Part shown: piece after piece, positions 22,079 to 33,096 of the stretch
Layout: each line of letters begins with the position of its first letter
Numbering within the stretch: the first letter of the stretch is position 1
NCBI GenBank assembly: GCA_001051155.2
Contig: JYIP02000003.1
Location: forward strand, 2,852,001 to 2,916,000
DNA: 64,000 nt
Direction: 5' to 3'
Origin: Chrysoporthe austroafricana
Taxonomy: Eukaryota > Ascomycota > Sordariomycetes > Diaporthales > Cryphonectriaceae
Notes under the pieces: model-generated
The model's input: only the letters and a program-made list of their open reading frames with translations
The model's database searches: none
Told to the model about the DNA's origin: nothing
Position numbers and translations under genes: made by a program

Positions 22079-24375
22079 ATGGCGTCAGCTAGACCCCAGA
22101 ACCTGTCCATCACCACCAAGTCTCCGTCCCCCGGTGCTGGCAACGGCGGCGCGAGGATCGGCCGACCCCCACAATGGACCGACTCCAAGTCCAGGAAGCT
22201 AGCGAGGCTTTACGTCTACACCACGCTTCCCGTAGAGAAGATCATCAAGGCCGTGTTCCCGGATGACAGCGTCAAGTACGATCGTTCTCCGCCCCGCCTC
22301 CCCCCTTCTGCGGCGCGGGAGCCTCAGCTGACATTGGCCACAGGAAGAACTCGGCGCAGAAGACCATGCACAAGATGTTCGGCCAGGATCCTCGATCGCT
22401 GCGGCCTGCTAACCGGGCCGAGATGAACAGCCGGTTTAAGCTTGTCCACAAGCGCAGCCGCAAGGGGCGAGATAGTGGATCCCCGTCGGGACAAGTTGCT
22501 GGGGGATCGGAGTTTGGAGATGAGGTGAAGATGGAAGCGAACACTCCAGCACTCTCAGACACCCTCCGGTTCGACGAGATGGACATCATGCGGAGCCCAC
22601 TACAGGGCGGCGGCTACAGCACCGGCTCCGAGCTGGCTTCGCCAAGCACCCTCGCCTCCCCATCTCCAACAGGCATCATTCATTCCGCCTTCCCGCCGGA
22701 TGGCAATGTGAATCCGTTTCAGATATCGTTTAGCCCACCGTCCCGGAATGACACAGTCTTCTCTTCGTCGACGGAGATGAGCACAGACAGCGTCAGGAGC
22801 ATAAGAGACCGCCTCGCTGTCACAACCATTTTTGCCAAACAAGTGTCCGTCCTGATGAAGAGGCTCACCATCGGCGGGTCCGAGGACCATTCTGTGCCGT
22901 CGCCACACCGTACCCCATCTGACATTGCTATGATTCGCCGCGGACACGCAGGCCCGATACGTCACCCGGGCTTGGCCGTGCCGGGTGACTTTCTCGTGGC
23001 CCGGAGATACGTGCAGCAGTGTCAGCAGGAGAAGCACTTCTCGAAACAGCTCAGGGGAAGCGATTGCGCCTGCTGGTGCACGATTGCTGATGAGGTTTCG
23101 GACGACACACGCGAGAGCTTCTACATAACCCCTGGCGAGGACTGTTGCGATCTCGCCATCAACAGTCTAGACGCAGGGCAGACATCCTACGTTGACCATT
23201 TCGGAAACACACCTCTGCACCTCTTCGCGGCGCTGGAAAGCGAGAAGGGAATCAACACCACCCTTTATCTCCTCAACCTGGCCCACGTAAACCCGGTGGC
23301 AGCCAACCACGCCGGCCAGACATTCCTCCATGTGCTTAGCGCTGCGTGGTTCGCAAGAATCGACAATGAGTCTGCGCCCTTGTATAGTGTCTTGAGCCTG
23401 CTCTGGCAGCGCCAACTTGCCGATGCGGTGTTCACCCGGGACGTGTACGGACGGACATTCTTCCACCAGCTCGACCGCTTCACCGACAACGTCCAGGACT
23501 TCACCCGCATCTCCAACTACTACCACACCTTCAACACCATACCGAGAGACGCATTCGGCGTCCTGCCGCCCACACGCCCCACTGACCACTCGTTCCCTGC
23601 GCCACGGCAGGCCGGCACGACGCCGCTCTCACCACTTGCAGAGGAGGATGACGCGCAGGTCTTCGCTACCAAGGACCAGAAGCTCCTCGCCGTCGTCACC
23701 GAGGCGTACAAGGACCACAGGGCTGAGGATCAAGAGGGCCGTAACGGCCTCCACTGTTTGGCTGAAGTGCGGCTCGACAATCCGGTGGCCAGCAGCCCGA
23801 CGAGCCCAGTACCAGACCAGCCAGCTGGGACCGGCAACAAGCGCAAACGCGGCCGGGACGACCCGGACAGCCCAAAGCCCATTGAGCGCAGGGCAGAGTA
23901 CCTCGAAGGCCTGCTAACACCAGCGCCCGGGACACCCCTGCCCGACGTGAACCACTACGACAGGCATGGCTTGACAGTCCTCATGACTTTCGCGATCCAC
24001 CTCACCGACGACCAGGACAAGCAGGGCCAGCACATCGGCAAGATCATCGACCTCCTGCTGGACCGCGGCGCGAACATCGAGGCCCGCAACAGCCGCGGAG
24101 AGACGGCCCTGCTCATGGCCGCGCGCTACGGAAACAAGCACGTCGTGAGCAAGCTGCTGGAGAAGGGCGCCAACATACACGCGCGGGACGTAAAGGGACA
24201 CGGCATCATGGGAATCCTCGACACGTGCATTAAGCGGTCGTCGAGGGACCTCCCGTCGTACGGACGCCTGGAGGCTGTCAGGGGGATGTTGGCGAAGAAG
24301 TTCGAGCAGACCGGGGTCGAGGATGACCCGTCTCTGTGGCATGAGTGGGGCCAGGCGCCGAGCCCACGGCGGTGA
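22079..24375 (+). CDS. Ankyrin-repeat protein with N-terminal Clr5-like helical domain
   Basis: Two exons (22079-22275, 22344-24375) give 742 residues. The 68-nt intron uses donor GTACGA and acceptor CAG. The N-terminus has a conserved-looking helical block (PPQWTDSKSRKLARLYVYTT, then VEKIIKAVFPDD, then KNSAQKTMHKMFGQDPRSLR). It resembles helix-turn-helix regions such as Clr5, which would suggest DNA binding, but this is only inference. A Ser/Pro-rich middle follows (about 90-220). Ankyrin-type repeats are seen near residue 370 (DHFGNTPLHLFAALES) and at about 640-700 (DRGANIEARNSRGETALLMA, EKGANIHARDVKGH). A basic cluster (GNKRKRGRDD, about residue 565) may be a nuclear signal. A nuclear regulatory protein is the best guess. 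The start is the first ATG after a CT-rich leader. Confidence 0.8.
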
Positions 24376-25406
24376 CCGCCAGTGGCATGGACGTACTGCT
24401 GCCTGTGATCTTCTCTGGGGATGCAGCAGGGCAGATTGATTTCTTTTCGCTCGTGACGAGCTTACGGACTACCTTGAGATGGGTGGGATTTTGCGTTTGG
24501 AAGGCATCTGGATACCCCCTTGTATAACGACTGGCGTTCTTGGTTGTCAATTACGGAGCCCGATTTGGACTGGATGGAGGTCCTTCCGTCTGTGTGTAAC
24601 TATAGGTTGCTCTAGACCAGCCCGTGCATATACGGTCTCTTCTTCAAACCCCAATTGGACACAATTGTGCAGCTGTGCTCAGCCCTCTCAGCGTGGTGTG
24701 ACGAAAGAGGACAAGACGTGATGAAGGAGAAGGAGGAGGCTGGAGATGTTCACAGGACCTCCGGCCCTATCTTCTCTCGAGAGGTTTGTGTGCGAGGTAT
24801 ACAATCGGAACCGACAGAAGCCCCTGCGTGGGTGACATCAGTGTCGTCTCATCTCGTCTGAGGGAGGGAGAGTATCTCCTCCAGCCGTGGCAGTGAATAC
24901 TCGACAGACAGTACATAGTACCATGTCACCCCGGCGCCGAGACTGACGAACCAGCTTACATGCTTCGTGCAGGGGTCAGGCCTGTCAGCACCGCTCTCTT
25001 TTAGGGGTGCAGGCTCATGTCTGCGTATAGCCACAGAGAGCGCGGGCGCCGGGGCTGTGGAGATAGCCAGCCACAAGACCGACAGACCTGCTGCGGGACA
25101 GACTGGATGTAGGAATATAGGAATACCTGCTGTGGCTGACAAGGTCCTCATGTCGCTGTCTGGAAGCCGAGCCTCAGTATGGGGCCACTCGGGCCGCCCG
25201 GGATCCCACCTCCGATCCGGGCTAGTGGTCCCCGTCGCCTTGCCGGAACTCCACCCACGACATCACTATCACCAGGCTGGCTCCCTCCAGCTTTTTCTAC
25301 AGCTCGCTGCGGAGGTTGGGCTGGAGCGGACCATCTGCACGAAGCAACAACAGCACCCTTCACATAACAAACCACCCCACCCTCCCACAACTTAAGCCCC
25401 AACAAC
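24376..25406. other. Intergenic region, tandem genes
   Basis: This contains the 3' flank of the ankyrin gene and the promoter of the deacetylase-like gene. No family resemblance, RNA gene or repeat is seen. Confidence 0.5.
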
Positions 25407-26399
25407 ATGGCCACCGTCCAGGGGAAACGGCGCCGCATGCGCATCTGCCTCTCCGTCGACTTCGACGCCCTCTCCGGCTACCTGGGCACGGGCCACTGCC
25501 CGGAGAACACGCTCGCCGACTACTCGGCCGGGCTCCTCAGCGCCAACTGCGGCGTGCCGCGCCTCCTGCGGCTCTTCGCCAAGCACGGCATGTCCGACCG
25601 GGTCACCTGGTTCGTGCCGGGCCACTCCATGGAGACGTTCCCGCGGCAGACGGCCGACATCGTCGCCAGCGGCGCGGAGATCGGCCTCCACGGGTACAGC
25701 CACGAGGGTGCCTACGCCATGACGCCCGAGCAGGAGCGCGACGTGCTGGCGCGGTGCCTCGAGCTCGTGGCCGCGCTCCCGGGCGTGGCCCCCGGCCGCC
25801 GCCCCCTGGGCTACCGCGCCCCGCTGTACCAGATCCGCCCGTCCACCGTCGACCTGCTGCAGCGCCACGGCTTCCTCTATGACAGCAGCATGAACGCCCA
25901 CGACGGCCTGCCGTACCTGCTGCCCTGCCCGTTCCCGCAGGCCGCGCCCCACGTGCCCGACTACGCCCGCCCTGCCGCCACCTGGATGCACCCGACGCCG
26001 CTGCCCGACGCGCCCGCGCCCGGCTCCGCCGCCGCGGAGGGCGCGCTCGTCGAGGTCCCCGCCAGCTGGTACACGGAGGACATGACGCCGCTCGGGTTCT
26101 ACCCGTATACGCCGTCCACGCAGGGGTACGTGGCGGCGGACGTCGTGGAGCGGATGTGGTGGGACCGCTTCGACTGGCTGTGGGAGAACGAGTCCTTCGT
26201 GGACGAGGGGCCCGGCCTGGGCTACGGGTCCATCTACCCCCTGATCTGGCACCCCGAGAGTGCCGGCCGCGCGCACATCGTGGGCATGATCGACAGGTTC
26301 CTGGGTAGGCTGGCGGAGAAGGCCGCGGCGTCCGACGGCGAGATCACCTTCGAGACGATGGCTGAGGTCGCGAGGAGCTGGAAGGACAGGGCCGCGTGA
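25407..26399 (+). CDS. Polysaccharide deacetylase family protein (NodB fold, cytosolic type)
   Basis: A single exon encodes 330 residues. Motif 1 is ICLSVDFDALSG (about 12-23); the metal-binding His motif is EIGLHGYSHEGAY (about 92-104); GYRAPLYQIRPST (about 135-147) follows; and PLIWHPESAGR (about 277) is near the end. This is the CE4/NodB fold in the branch that includes Helicobacter PgdA-like and PuuE-like enzymes, which act on N-acyl or cyclic imide substrates; the substrate cannot be told from sequence. There is no signal peptide, so it is probably cytosolic rather than a wall chitin deacetylase. The start is directly followed by a basic MATVQGKRRRMR segment leading into the first strand. 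Third-position GC is extreme (nearly every codon ends G or C), more than in neighbours, which may reflect high expression or different ancestry. Confidence 0.9.
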   Translation: MATVQGKRRRMRICLSVDFDALSGYLGTGHCPENTLADYSAGLLSANCGVPRLLRLFAKHGMSDRVTWFVPGHSMETFPRQTADIVASGAEIGLHGYSHEGAYAMTPEQERDVLARCLELVAALPGVAPGRRPLGYRAPLYQIRPSTVDLLQRHGFLYDSSMNAHDGLPYLLPCPFPQAAPHVPDYARPAATWMHPTPLPDAPAPGSAAAEGALVEVPASWYTEDMTPLGFYPYTPSTQGYVAADVVERMWWDRFDWLWENESFVDEGPGLGYGSIYPLIWHPESAGRAHIVGMIDRFLGRLAEKAAASDGEITFETMAEVARSWKDRAA

Positions 26400-27255
26400 T
26401 GGGGGGTGCTGCCGTGCTGCTGCGTGCAGTAGTAGTGTGCTGCCCCCCCGTCAGTGGCTTGACAAGTCATCTCAGCAGAGATGCGGGCGCCGAACTGTTT
26501 AGCGAGAGTGATACACCGGCAGAGCCTGGGAGAACAAACCTTACCTCCTGCATGAAATAGTCTGACATCAAACGAACTGAGAATTAAGATTCCATAAGCC
26601 AGCCGGGGGGGGGGTGGGGAGCCTTGACGTCTTCGCTCTTTGTCGTCATAACGCTCGTGGAGGCCTCAGGAAGCGCACTTTATTTGTCTAGATGTAGTCT
26701 ATTGATGGATGGTCCCCAATCAACACTAGGTAGCTTGTGCCCCTCGCACACAGCCACAGCTCCGAGCTTACGTGAAGAGCGCATGTGAGCAAATCTGACG
26801 GCGACGGAGCATCACACTTGCGTTAACGGTGATCCTCTCCAAGTCTGCATACGGTGCATGTACGAGCCCGGCCATGAAGGTAGGCACCAGACCTCTTGCG
26901 AGCTGTTCGACTGCGACGTGTGTGTAGATAGATGACTGAGGGCACATAGGACCCTCTATTCCCTCTCCAGAACCACGGAAGACCACCATAGTAATGTACA
27001 GAAGGGCGCATATCACTGGGTGATGGCTCCATACGACCGATATGATCCGGGAGGCTCTCCTATTAGGCAGGTTTTCAGATGACCCTGAGCGAGCATATCG
27101 TGATAAGTGTTCATCAGTGAAGGCCGCGACGAAACGCAAGCAATTCAGGGCTTTCCAAGACACTATATTGCAAGAAGAATTTATTAAATTGTACAGACCG
27201 CTACCATCTTCATATTCATTTTTTATCATTAAAAAGTCCGCAAACCATCCCCGTC
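26400..27255. other. Intergenic region between convergent genes
   Basis: This is the shared 3' flank of the deacetylase-like gene (+) and the permease gene (-). A G10 homopolymer lies at 26605-26614. No gene is seen. Confidence 0.55.
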
Positions 27256-28910
27256 TTATGACACCAACGCCGGGCTGTCTTGAGCCTGCACCTGGCCCTT
27301 GTTCAAGTCCACGTCCCCGACCTTCACGAAGCCCGGCCGGAACACTGCCCAGTACCCCGCGTACAGGACCACAAAGAGGATGAGGCTGATGTATGCAGTG
27401 AAGAAGTCCACGGTGCTCCACGGGATGAAGGCCGTGAAGCCCTGCGTGAAGACGATCAGGACGATGAAGAACAGCCCGTAGTAGGCCAGGTAGGGCTGCA
27501 GCGGGGCGCGGTACGGCAGCGACCGGCGGTCGATGCCCTGCGCCTTGAGCACCTGCTGGAAGCGGATGTGGCAGAGGTTGATGCTGCCCCAGCAGATCAG
27601 GCCCGCCACGGCGGTGATATCGAGGAACCAGTTGAAGGCCTGGGTGCCGTCGTTGCTGAGGTTCAGGAATCCCAGCAGGCCGAACGCGGCGGTGGCGGCG
27701 ACGGCGACGTAGGGCGTGTTGTACCTGTTGGTGCGGGCCAGGAGGCGCGGCGCCTGGCCCTCGTTCGCGAGCGCGACGAGGATGCGGCTGCCCGAGTAGG
27801 CGTTGGAGTTGGCGGCGGACAGCACCGCGGTCAGCAGCACGGCGTTGAGGATGTCCGGGAGCACGGGGACGTGCGCGAGGTTCGCGGCGATGACGAGCGG
27901 CGAGCTGGCGGCGCTGTAGCCCGAGTTGGAGAGATCGCTGTTGGTGTAGGGGACCAGCAGGCCGAGGAAGAAGATGGTCGCCACGAACAGGAACAGGATG
28001 CCCCAGAAGGTGTTGCGGATGGCCCGGGGCACCGTCCTGTGCGGGTCGCGGGCCTCGCCGGCGCCCACGCCCACCAGCTCCGCACCCTGGTACGAGAAGG
28101 CGGCCGTGATCAGCACGTCCCAGAAGGCGACGAACTTGCCAGTCGCAGGCTCCATGCTGTCGTCATACGAGGCGAACGGCCCGGGGTTCTTCCAGTATTT
28201 GAACCCGAGATAGCCCTGGTGGCTGGCGCCAGCATCAATGCAGATGGCGAAGATGATGAAGCCGAGGATCGTGATAACCTTGATGCTGACGAACCACATC
28301 TCCATCTCCCCAAACCACTTGACCGGGATGAAGTTGGTCGCTGTGAAAACTACCCAGAAGATGGCGATCCAGACCCCAATGCTGATGCTGGCGTTCCAGT
28401 ACTGGATGATCATTCCCGCAGCTGTCAGCTCGAGTGCGAAAGTGATGGCCCCTGGGGGAACGTTAGTACGGCTATCACACCAGGATCTCGCACGTTTCGA
28501 CCGATATTCGGGTGACCGTGAGGATCAGAAAACTCACAGCTGAACCAATACAGCCACCCAATCGCGAAACCCAGCGCCGGGTCGACGAAACGAGCATTGT
28601 AGGCAGTGAAAGATCCGGGAACGGGAAGGTAGGTTGCCATCTCCCCGAGACTCGTCATAACAGAATACAAAATAGTCCCGACGAAGAGGTATGACAGCAG
28701 GCAGCTGACCGGACCAGCTGTCGCCAGAGCAGAGCCTGAACCGATGAAGAGACCCGTCCCTACCGCTCCTCCGATCGCAAGAAACTGCAGGTGACCGGCA
28801 GAGAAGCCACGCTCAAGCTCGTGCGTTGAGGCATCCTTGATGGACTGCTTCTCCGGGTCAGAGCTCGCATCGCTGCGGCCCGCAACGGCCACGAGCTCGT
28901 CCTTGTCCAT
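27256..28910 (-). CDS. Amino-acid permease (YAT/AAP family, APC superfamily)
   Basis: Two exons (28538-28910, 27256-28451) give 522 residues. The intron (86 nt) has donor GTGAGT and acceptor CAG and splits the codon for W in WFSWAITFALEL. The N-terminal tail is hydrophilic. The first membrane helix follows the fungal signature HLQFLAIGGAVGTGLFIGSG. About twelve hydrophobic helices follow, and the consensus AAFSYQGAELVGVGAGEARDP is intact, placing it in the yeast amino-acid transporter family of plasma-membrane proton symporters. Specificity cannot be assigned. The frame is open upstream to a TTG at 28985, but the first ATG is at 28910 with a good context (CGACAATGG), so I start there. A TGAGTCA at 28971-28977, about 60 bp before the ATG, is a candidate Cpc1/Gcn4 site. 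It is divergent from the OPT gene. Confidence 0.93.
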
Positions 28911-30322
28911 TGTCGAGTCCTGGCGGGTGACCGAGATCCTCAGTTGTCCGCGAGAGCTGAGGTGGCTTGGTGAGTCACCGTCCAACGATCTGGAACCTCT
29001 CTGGAGTATATTGGAACTCTAGAGGTGGAGGGGAGACTTCCAGCAATAGGTCGGGTGGTGCGAGGCGGTGTTCTGGTAAACGACCTGACGCTGAGGGGAG
29101 AGGGGTCGAGGTAAAGGGATGGAGACGGAGAGGCGAGAGCGACGACAGCAGCAGCAGCAATGGTGAGAACGAAAGCGAGTGAAGACCTGGCTGCTGACAA
29201 GTTTTAAAGGGTTTTTGTCGCCTCCGGGAGACATATACCCAGTTCCTTGGTGGCGCCGTCGCGGAGACCTAGTGGAGACAAAATTTGAAAGCTGGGGCTC
29301 GCCTGCTGAACAGGGCCGAACCGGGTCGCTCTGAGCCCTGCGAAGCATAGTGGGCGAATGAGGTGTATTGGTAAGGTGATGGCAGATGCGAACTATCAAG
29401 CTGTTTGCAAATGTTTGTAGACATAGATATGTAGCTGTGGTGTTATCCAATGCGGTCTTCACCTGGTCCTCCACATCGCGTGACCACAGTTCGCGCGACC
29501 AGCCTCGCCCACTCTAGACCTCGTATACTGTAGACTGCATGCTGATCAGCTCTGGAGGAAATTGCTGCCTTTGGTATGGCGATGCGATATTTATTGCCGT
29601 CGACCGGAGTTGTCAAGAGAGGTCTGTCTGCCTCTGCACTGGCCGTCGCCAGCCTGCGGGATGCAGTTCTTGAACGTCGAGGACCGCATGTACTTCCTCT
29701 TTCGGGGAAGACTGTCCCTACTCAGTATGAAAGGGACCATCTCCTAATGCAGGTCGGGGCGGCGGCAACGCTGCGGGAACGAGGCGGATGGCGCCGGCAG
29801 GAACAGAGATTTTGCTTGGCAAGGCCGCGCAGGATGGAAAATTTCTGCCCTGCAGGACTAAGTAAGTAGGCCGCGCGCTCGCACTGGCCGAGCCGCGCCA
29901 AGGGTACCGAGACAACGTGATCCCTCCTGGCCCTCAATATGATGTGGGAGGCTTCATTCGAAGTGGGACGGTTGGGTAACAACAACCAGCAAGACTGGAT
30001 GCGGCGGATTTAAGCTCGTGGGGCTCACGCGAACGCCTCCCCTGCCCAGAGCCTGCTGTTACATACATAGTAGCAACCCAGGGCTCACGGCCGCGCCGCT
30101 CGGTGGTTTCGGTCGTTCATCTGGTATCGTTCTCTCGAGTGACTGGCTGCTATGTGTAAGCTCCAGCACCTTTGGTGGGCAATATTGTTGGTGAGCCAGC
30201 AGAGACGGGAAGCTTGGGGCGACGCCAGAGCTGTCGTCTTTTCAACCGTCAGTGGCCTGGCTGCTGTACGGGCGTATTCTGGTAGTGATTGGGTGCCCTG
30301 GCATCAGCGCTGCAGTCCATGA

Positions 30323-30329
30323 TGACTCA
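30323..30329. promoter_or_regulatory. Candidate Cpc1/Gcn4 site upstream of OPT gene
   Basis: TGACTCA lies 283 bp upstream of the OPT start codon. The motif is the established binding core of Gcn4/Cpc1 bZIP factors of general amino-acid control. Function here is inference. Confidence 0.4.
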
Positions 30330-30351
30330 GCACAAGGGACCGGATTTCCTA

Positions 30352-30371
30352 GATCGGGCCGGATCGGGCCG
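30352..30371 (+). repeat. Perfect 10-bp tandem duplication
   Basis: GATCGGGCCG occurs twice head to tail, about 235 bp upstream of the OPT start. It could be a paired binding site or simple slippage. Confidence 0.7.
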
Positions 30372-30605
30372 GCGCAACCGGCATCTTGGAATTGCATCAT
30401 CTGGCGCGTGACGACAGATCGAGACGCCCGCCCTGTAAACACAACAAGACTTCGTAGCATGTACGGATAACGGGGACTATATCACCTTGCTCGACCATCT
30501 TCTCTGACGCAGCTAGAGGTCATACCGAGTCCGCCTTGCCTCAACCAGTCCATTCTCTCGACCGCTGCCTCCAGCTGAGGGCACCGGCATCTGACTACCA
30601 CAGAT

Positions 30606-32932
30606 ATGGCTCCAGATAGGGGTGCAGGTCAGACCGAGTATGCTCATGCAGATCATCATGCGGACCGCGACTCGGGCCCAGGTGGAGGGCCTCCGTCGGT
30701 CGACAACGAGAGCGATGCTCTCCATGGCGGACATGGCCATGAGCCGCCGTCTTCACTCCTATCGGCCAGGCCGGGGCTTGAGCCGGAAGGGCGCAGCTTC
30801 ACCATCCGCGGTGTGGCTGCCGGCCTCCTTGTCGGCCTCGTCATCTGCTTCTCCAACATGTACTTCGGGCTCCAGACTGGCTGGGTGAGCATGATGACAA
30901 TGCCGTCATCGCTGATGGGGTTCGGTATCTTCAAGACGCTATCTCGGCACCTGAGGTTCCCCTTCTCACCCGTCGAGAACGTCCTCGTCCAGACCGTCGC
31001 TGGCTCCATGGCCATCATGCCCCTCGGCTGTGGCTTTGTGGGCGTCCTGCCGGCCATGACCTACCTCCTGAAGCCGGAGGAGCAGGGGCCGATCAACCTC
31101 AGCATATGGCAGCTCGTCGTCTGGTCGCTGGGGCTGTGCTATTTTGGTGTCGTCTTCGCGGTGCCCTTGAGGCGACAGGTCATCATCCGGGAGAAGCTGA
31201 AGTTCCCCAGCGGGTTCAGCACGGCGGTGCTGATCAGCGTGCTGCATGGGAAGACCGGACTGGTGAAGGACGACTCTGCGCCCCACTCACGCCGCGACGG
31301 GCATGTCGCGCCAGAGGGTGTGGACGGTGTGGCCGACACCCCCTCGACCGGCGTAGACACCGCGACCCTTGAAGGAGGCTCAGAGCTTCAGAAGCAGCAG
31401 TGGAAGGCGAATGTCCAACTGCTGTTGACCTGCTTCTTCGTCTCCGGGATATATACCTTTTCAACATATTTCTTCCCTATTTTAAGGGAGCTGCCCGTCT
31501 TCGGATCTGCTGCCGCCTCGGCTTGGCTCTGGACTCTGAACCCGAGTTTGGCATATGTTGGTCAGGGAATCATTATGGGTCCTGCGACGACTATACATAT
31601 GGTAGGTTCCACACTCGCCTAATGCGAAGAACTGCAATGCTGACATTCTCCAAGCTGCTGGGTGCGATATTGGGATGGGGTATACTCTCACCCCTCGCCA
31701 AGTATAAAGGCTGGGCACCGGGTGACATCGGCGATTGGGAGAATGGCAGCAAAGGTTGGATCGTCTGGGCATCACTAGCAATCATGCTCGCCGATGCAGT
31801 CGTCAGTCTCGGCTACCTCGCCTTCCGACCCGTCATCCAGCGCTTTGCCATGTTCGCCCACAAGAAATGGCAGGTAGGCGACATAGCGATCGGCCGACTC
31901 TTGTCATCCCGCACTCAAGGCTATACCACCCTCGAACACCACGATGAAGACAACACCTACTCCGGGCCGCCCAGCCCGGTGTCTGACCTCGGCCACCCAC
32001 GCGACTCGGCGGACTACATCGGCGCACACGACAACCAGCGCGACATCTCGCACCTCCTCGCAGTCTCAGACCAAGACGACGCGCCCGCCCGCGACCTCAT
32101 CTCCACCCGTACCGTGATCATCGGGCTCGTCCTCTCGATAGCCTTCTGTATCCTCTGCATCCACATCGTCTTCGGCGACCTCGTGCCCCTCTACGCCACC
32201 ATCTCCGCGGTCCTCATGGCCCTGATTCTCAGCATCATGGGCGTCCGCGCCCTCGGCGAGACGGACCTGAACCCCGTCTCGGGCATCTCCAAGCTCGCGC
32301 AGCTGTTCTTCGCGCTCATAGTGCCGCAGTCGCACCCCACCTCGGTGCTCATCAACCTGGTGGCTGGCGCCGTGTCCGAGGCCGGCGCGCTGCAGGCGGG
32401 CGACCTGATGCAGGACCTCAAGACGGGCCACCTGCTCGGGGCCGCGCCTAAGGCCCAGTTCTGGGGGCAGGTCGTCGGCGCGACCGTCGGCGCGGTCGTG
32501 TCCGCCTTCATCTACAAGCTCTACACGGCCGTGTACACCATCCCAGGCAACCTGTTCCAGGTGCCCACTGCATATGTCTGGATCTTCACCGCGCGTCTAG
32601 TCACAGGCCAGGGACTCCCATACATGGCGCGGGAGTGGGCCCTGGCGCTCGCCGTGCTGTTCACCGTGACGACGATGGTGCGTATCTACGGGACGGGGAG
32701 GTGGTGGCAAGTCTACGTCCCCGGCGGGATCGCGGTCGCGGTCGGCATGTACAATGTGCCCAGCTTCACGCTGGCGAGGACGGTGGGCGGGCTCGTTGCC
32801 TGGTGGTGGAGGAGGGGGCACGGTAGAGAGGATACGCCGCTGATCGTGCTCGCTTCGGGTTTCATCCTCGGAGAGGGGTTCTTGAGTATTGTAAACCTGC
32901 TCATGCAGAGCGCTGGGGTGCCGCACTTGTAG
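30606..32932 (+). CDS. Oligopeptide transporter (OPT family, YGL114W-like branch)
   Basis: Two exons (30606-31601, 31655-32932) give 757 residues; the 53-nt intron has donor GTAGGT, a GCTGAC branch region and a CAAG acceptor. About 60 hydrophilic residues with many His and Asp precede the first helix. The opening signature RSFTIRGVAAGLLVGLVICF and SNMYFGLQTGWVSMMTMPSS is diagnostic of the OPT family, as are PFSPVENVLVQTVAGSMA and LKFPSGFSTAVLISVLHG. Two cytosolic loops are polar (about 225-255 and 425-485). In all, 14 or so membrane helices fit the family. Members move small peptides, or metal chelates in the YS1-like group, with protons; the substrate here is not known. It shares a promoter region with the amino-acid permease, which suggests joint nitrogen or amino-acid control. 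Confidence 0.93.
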
Positions 32933-33096
32933 GAGGAGAGCAGCATCCGAACTACGGTGGCGATCGGGCATCCGTTCCTCCCAAAGTGTTTGTACTTCTT
33001 TTCATTATCTAGGATAGCACAGAAAGAGCACGTGCATCTAGAATGCGTATTTTTCACCTTTTTGGTTTCCAGCACCACCTCTGATTTCGTCGTGCA

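Larger units (their letters stand above)
28911..30605. promoter_or_regulatory. Divergent promoter region shared by permease and OPT genes
   Basis: This 1.7-kb region drives the permease leftward and the OPT transporter rightward. It holds TGAGTCA at 28971-28977 and TGACTCA at 30323-30329, both exact Gcn4/Cpc1 half-palindromes. A perfect 10-bp direct repeat GATCGGGCCG lies at 30352-30361 and 30362-30371. No coding region is seen. Confidence 0.5.

Noticed and set aside
25392..26276. Minus-strand open frame of 294 codons opposite the deacetylase-like gene
   Set aside because: It is antisense to a clear NodB-fold protein. Openness follows from extreme third-position GC; the product is low-complexity.
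27280..28515. Plus-strand open frame of 411 codons opposite the permease
   Set aside because: Its product is rich in E, V, D, H and R with no domain, as expected for the antisense of a GC-rich membrane-protein gene.
28911..28985. TTG-initiated N-terminal extension of the permease
   Set aside because: Nuclear fungal genes start at ATG; the ATG at 28910 has a good context and gives a normal N-terminal tail.
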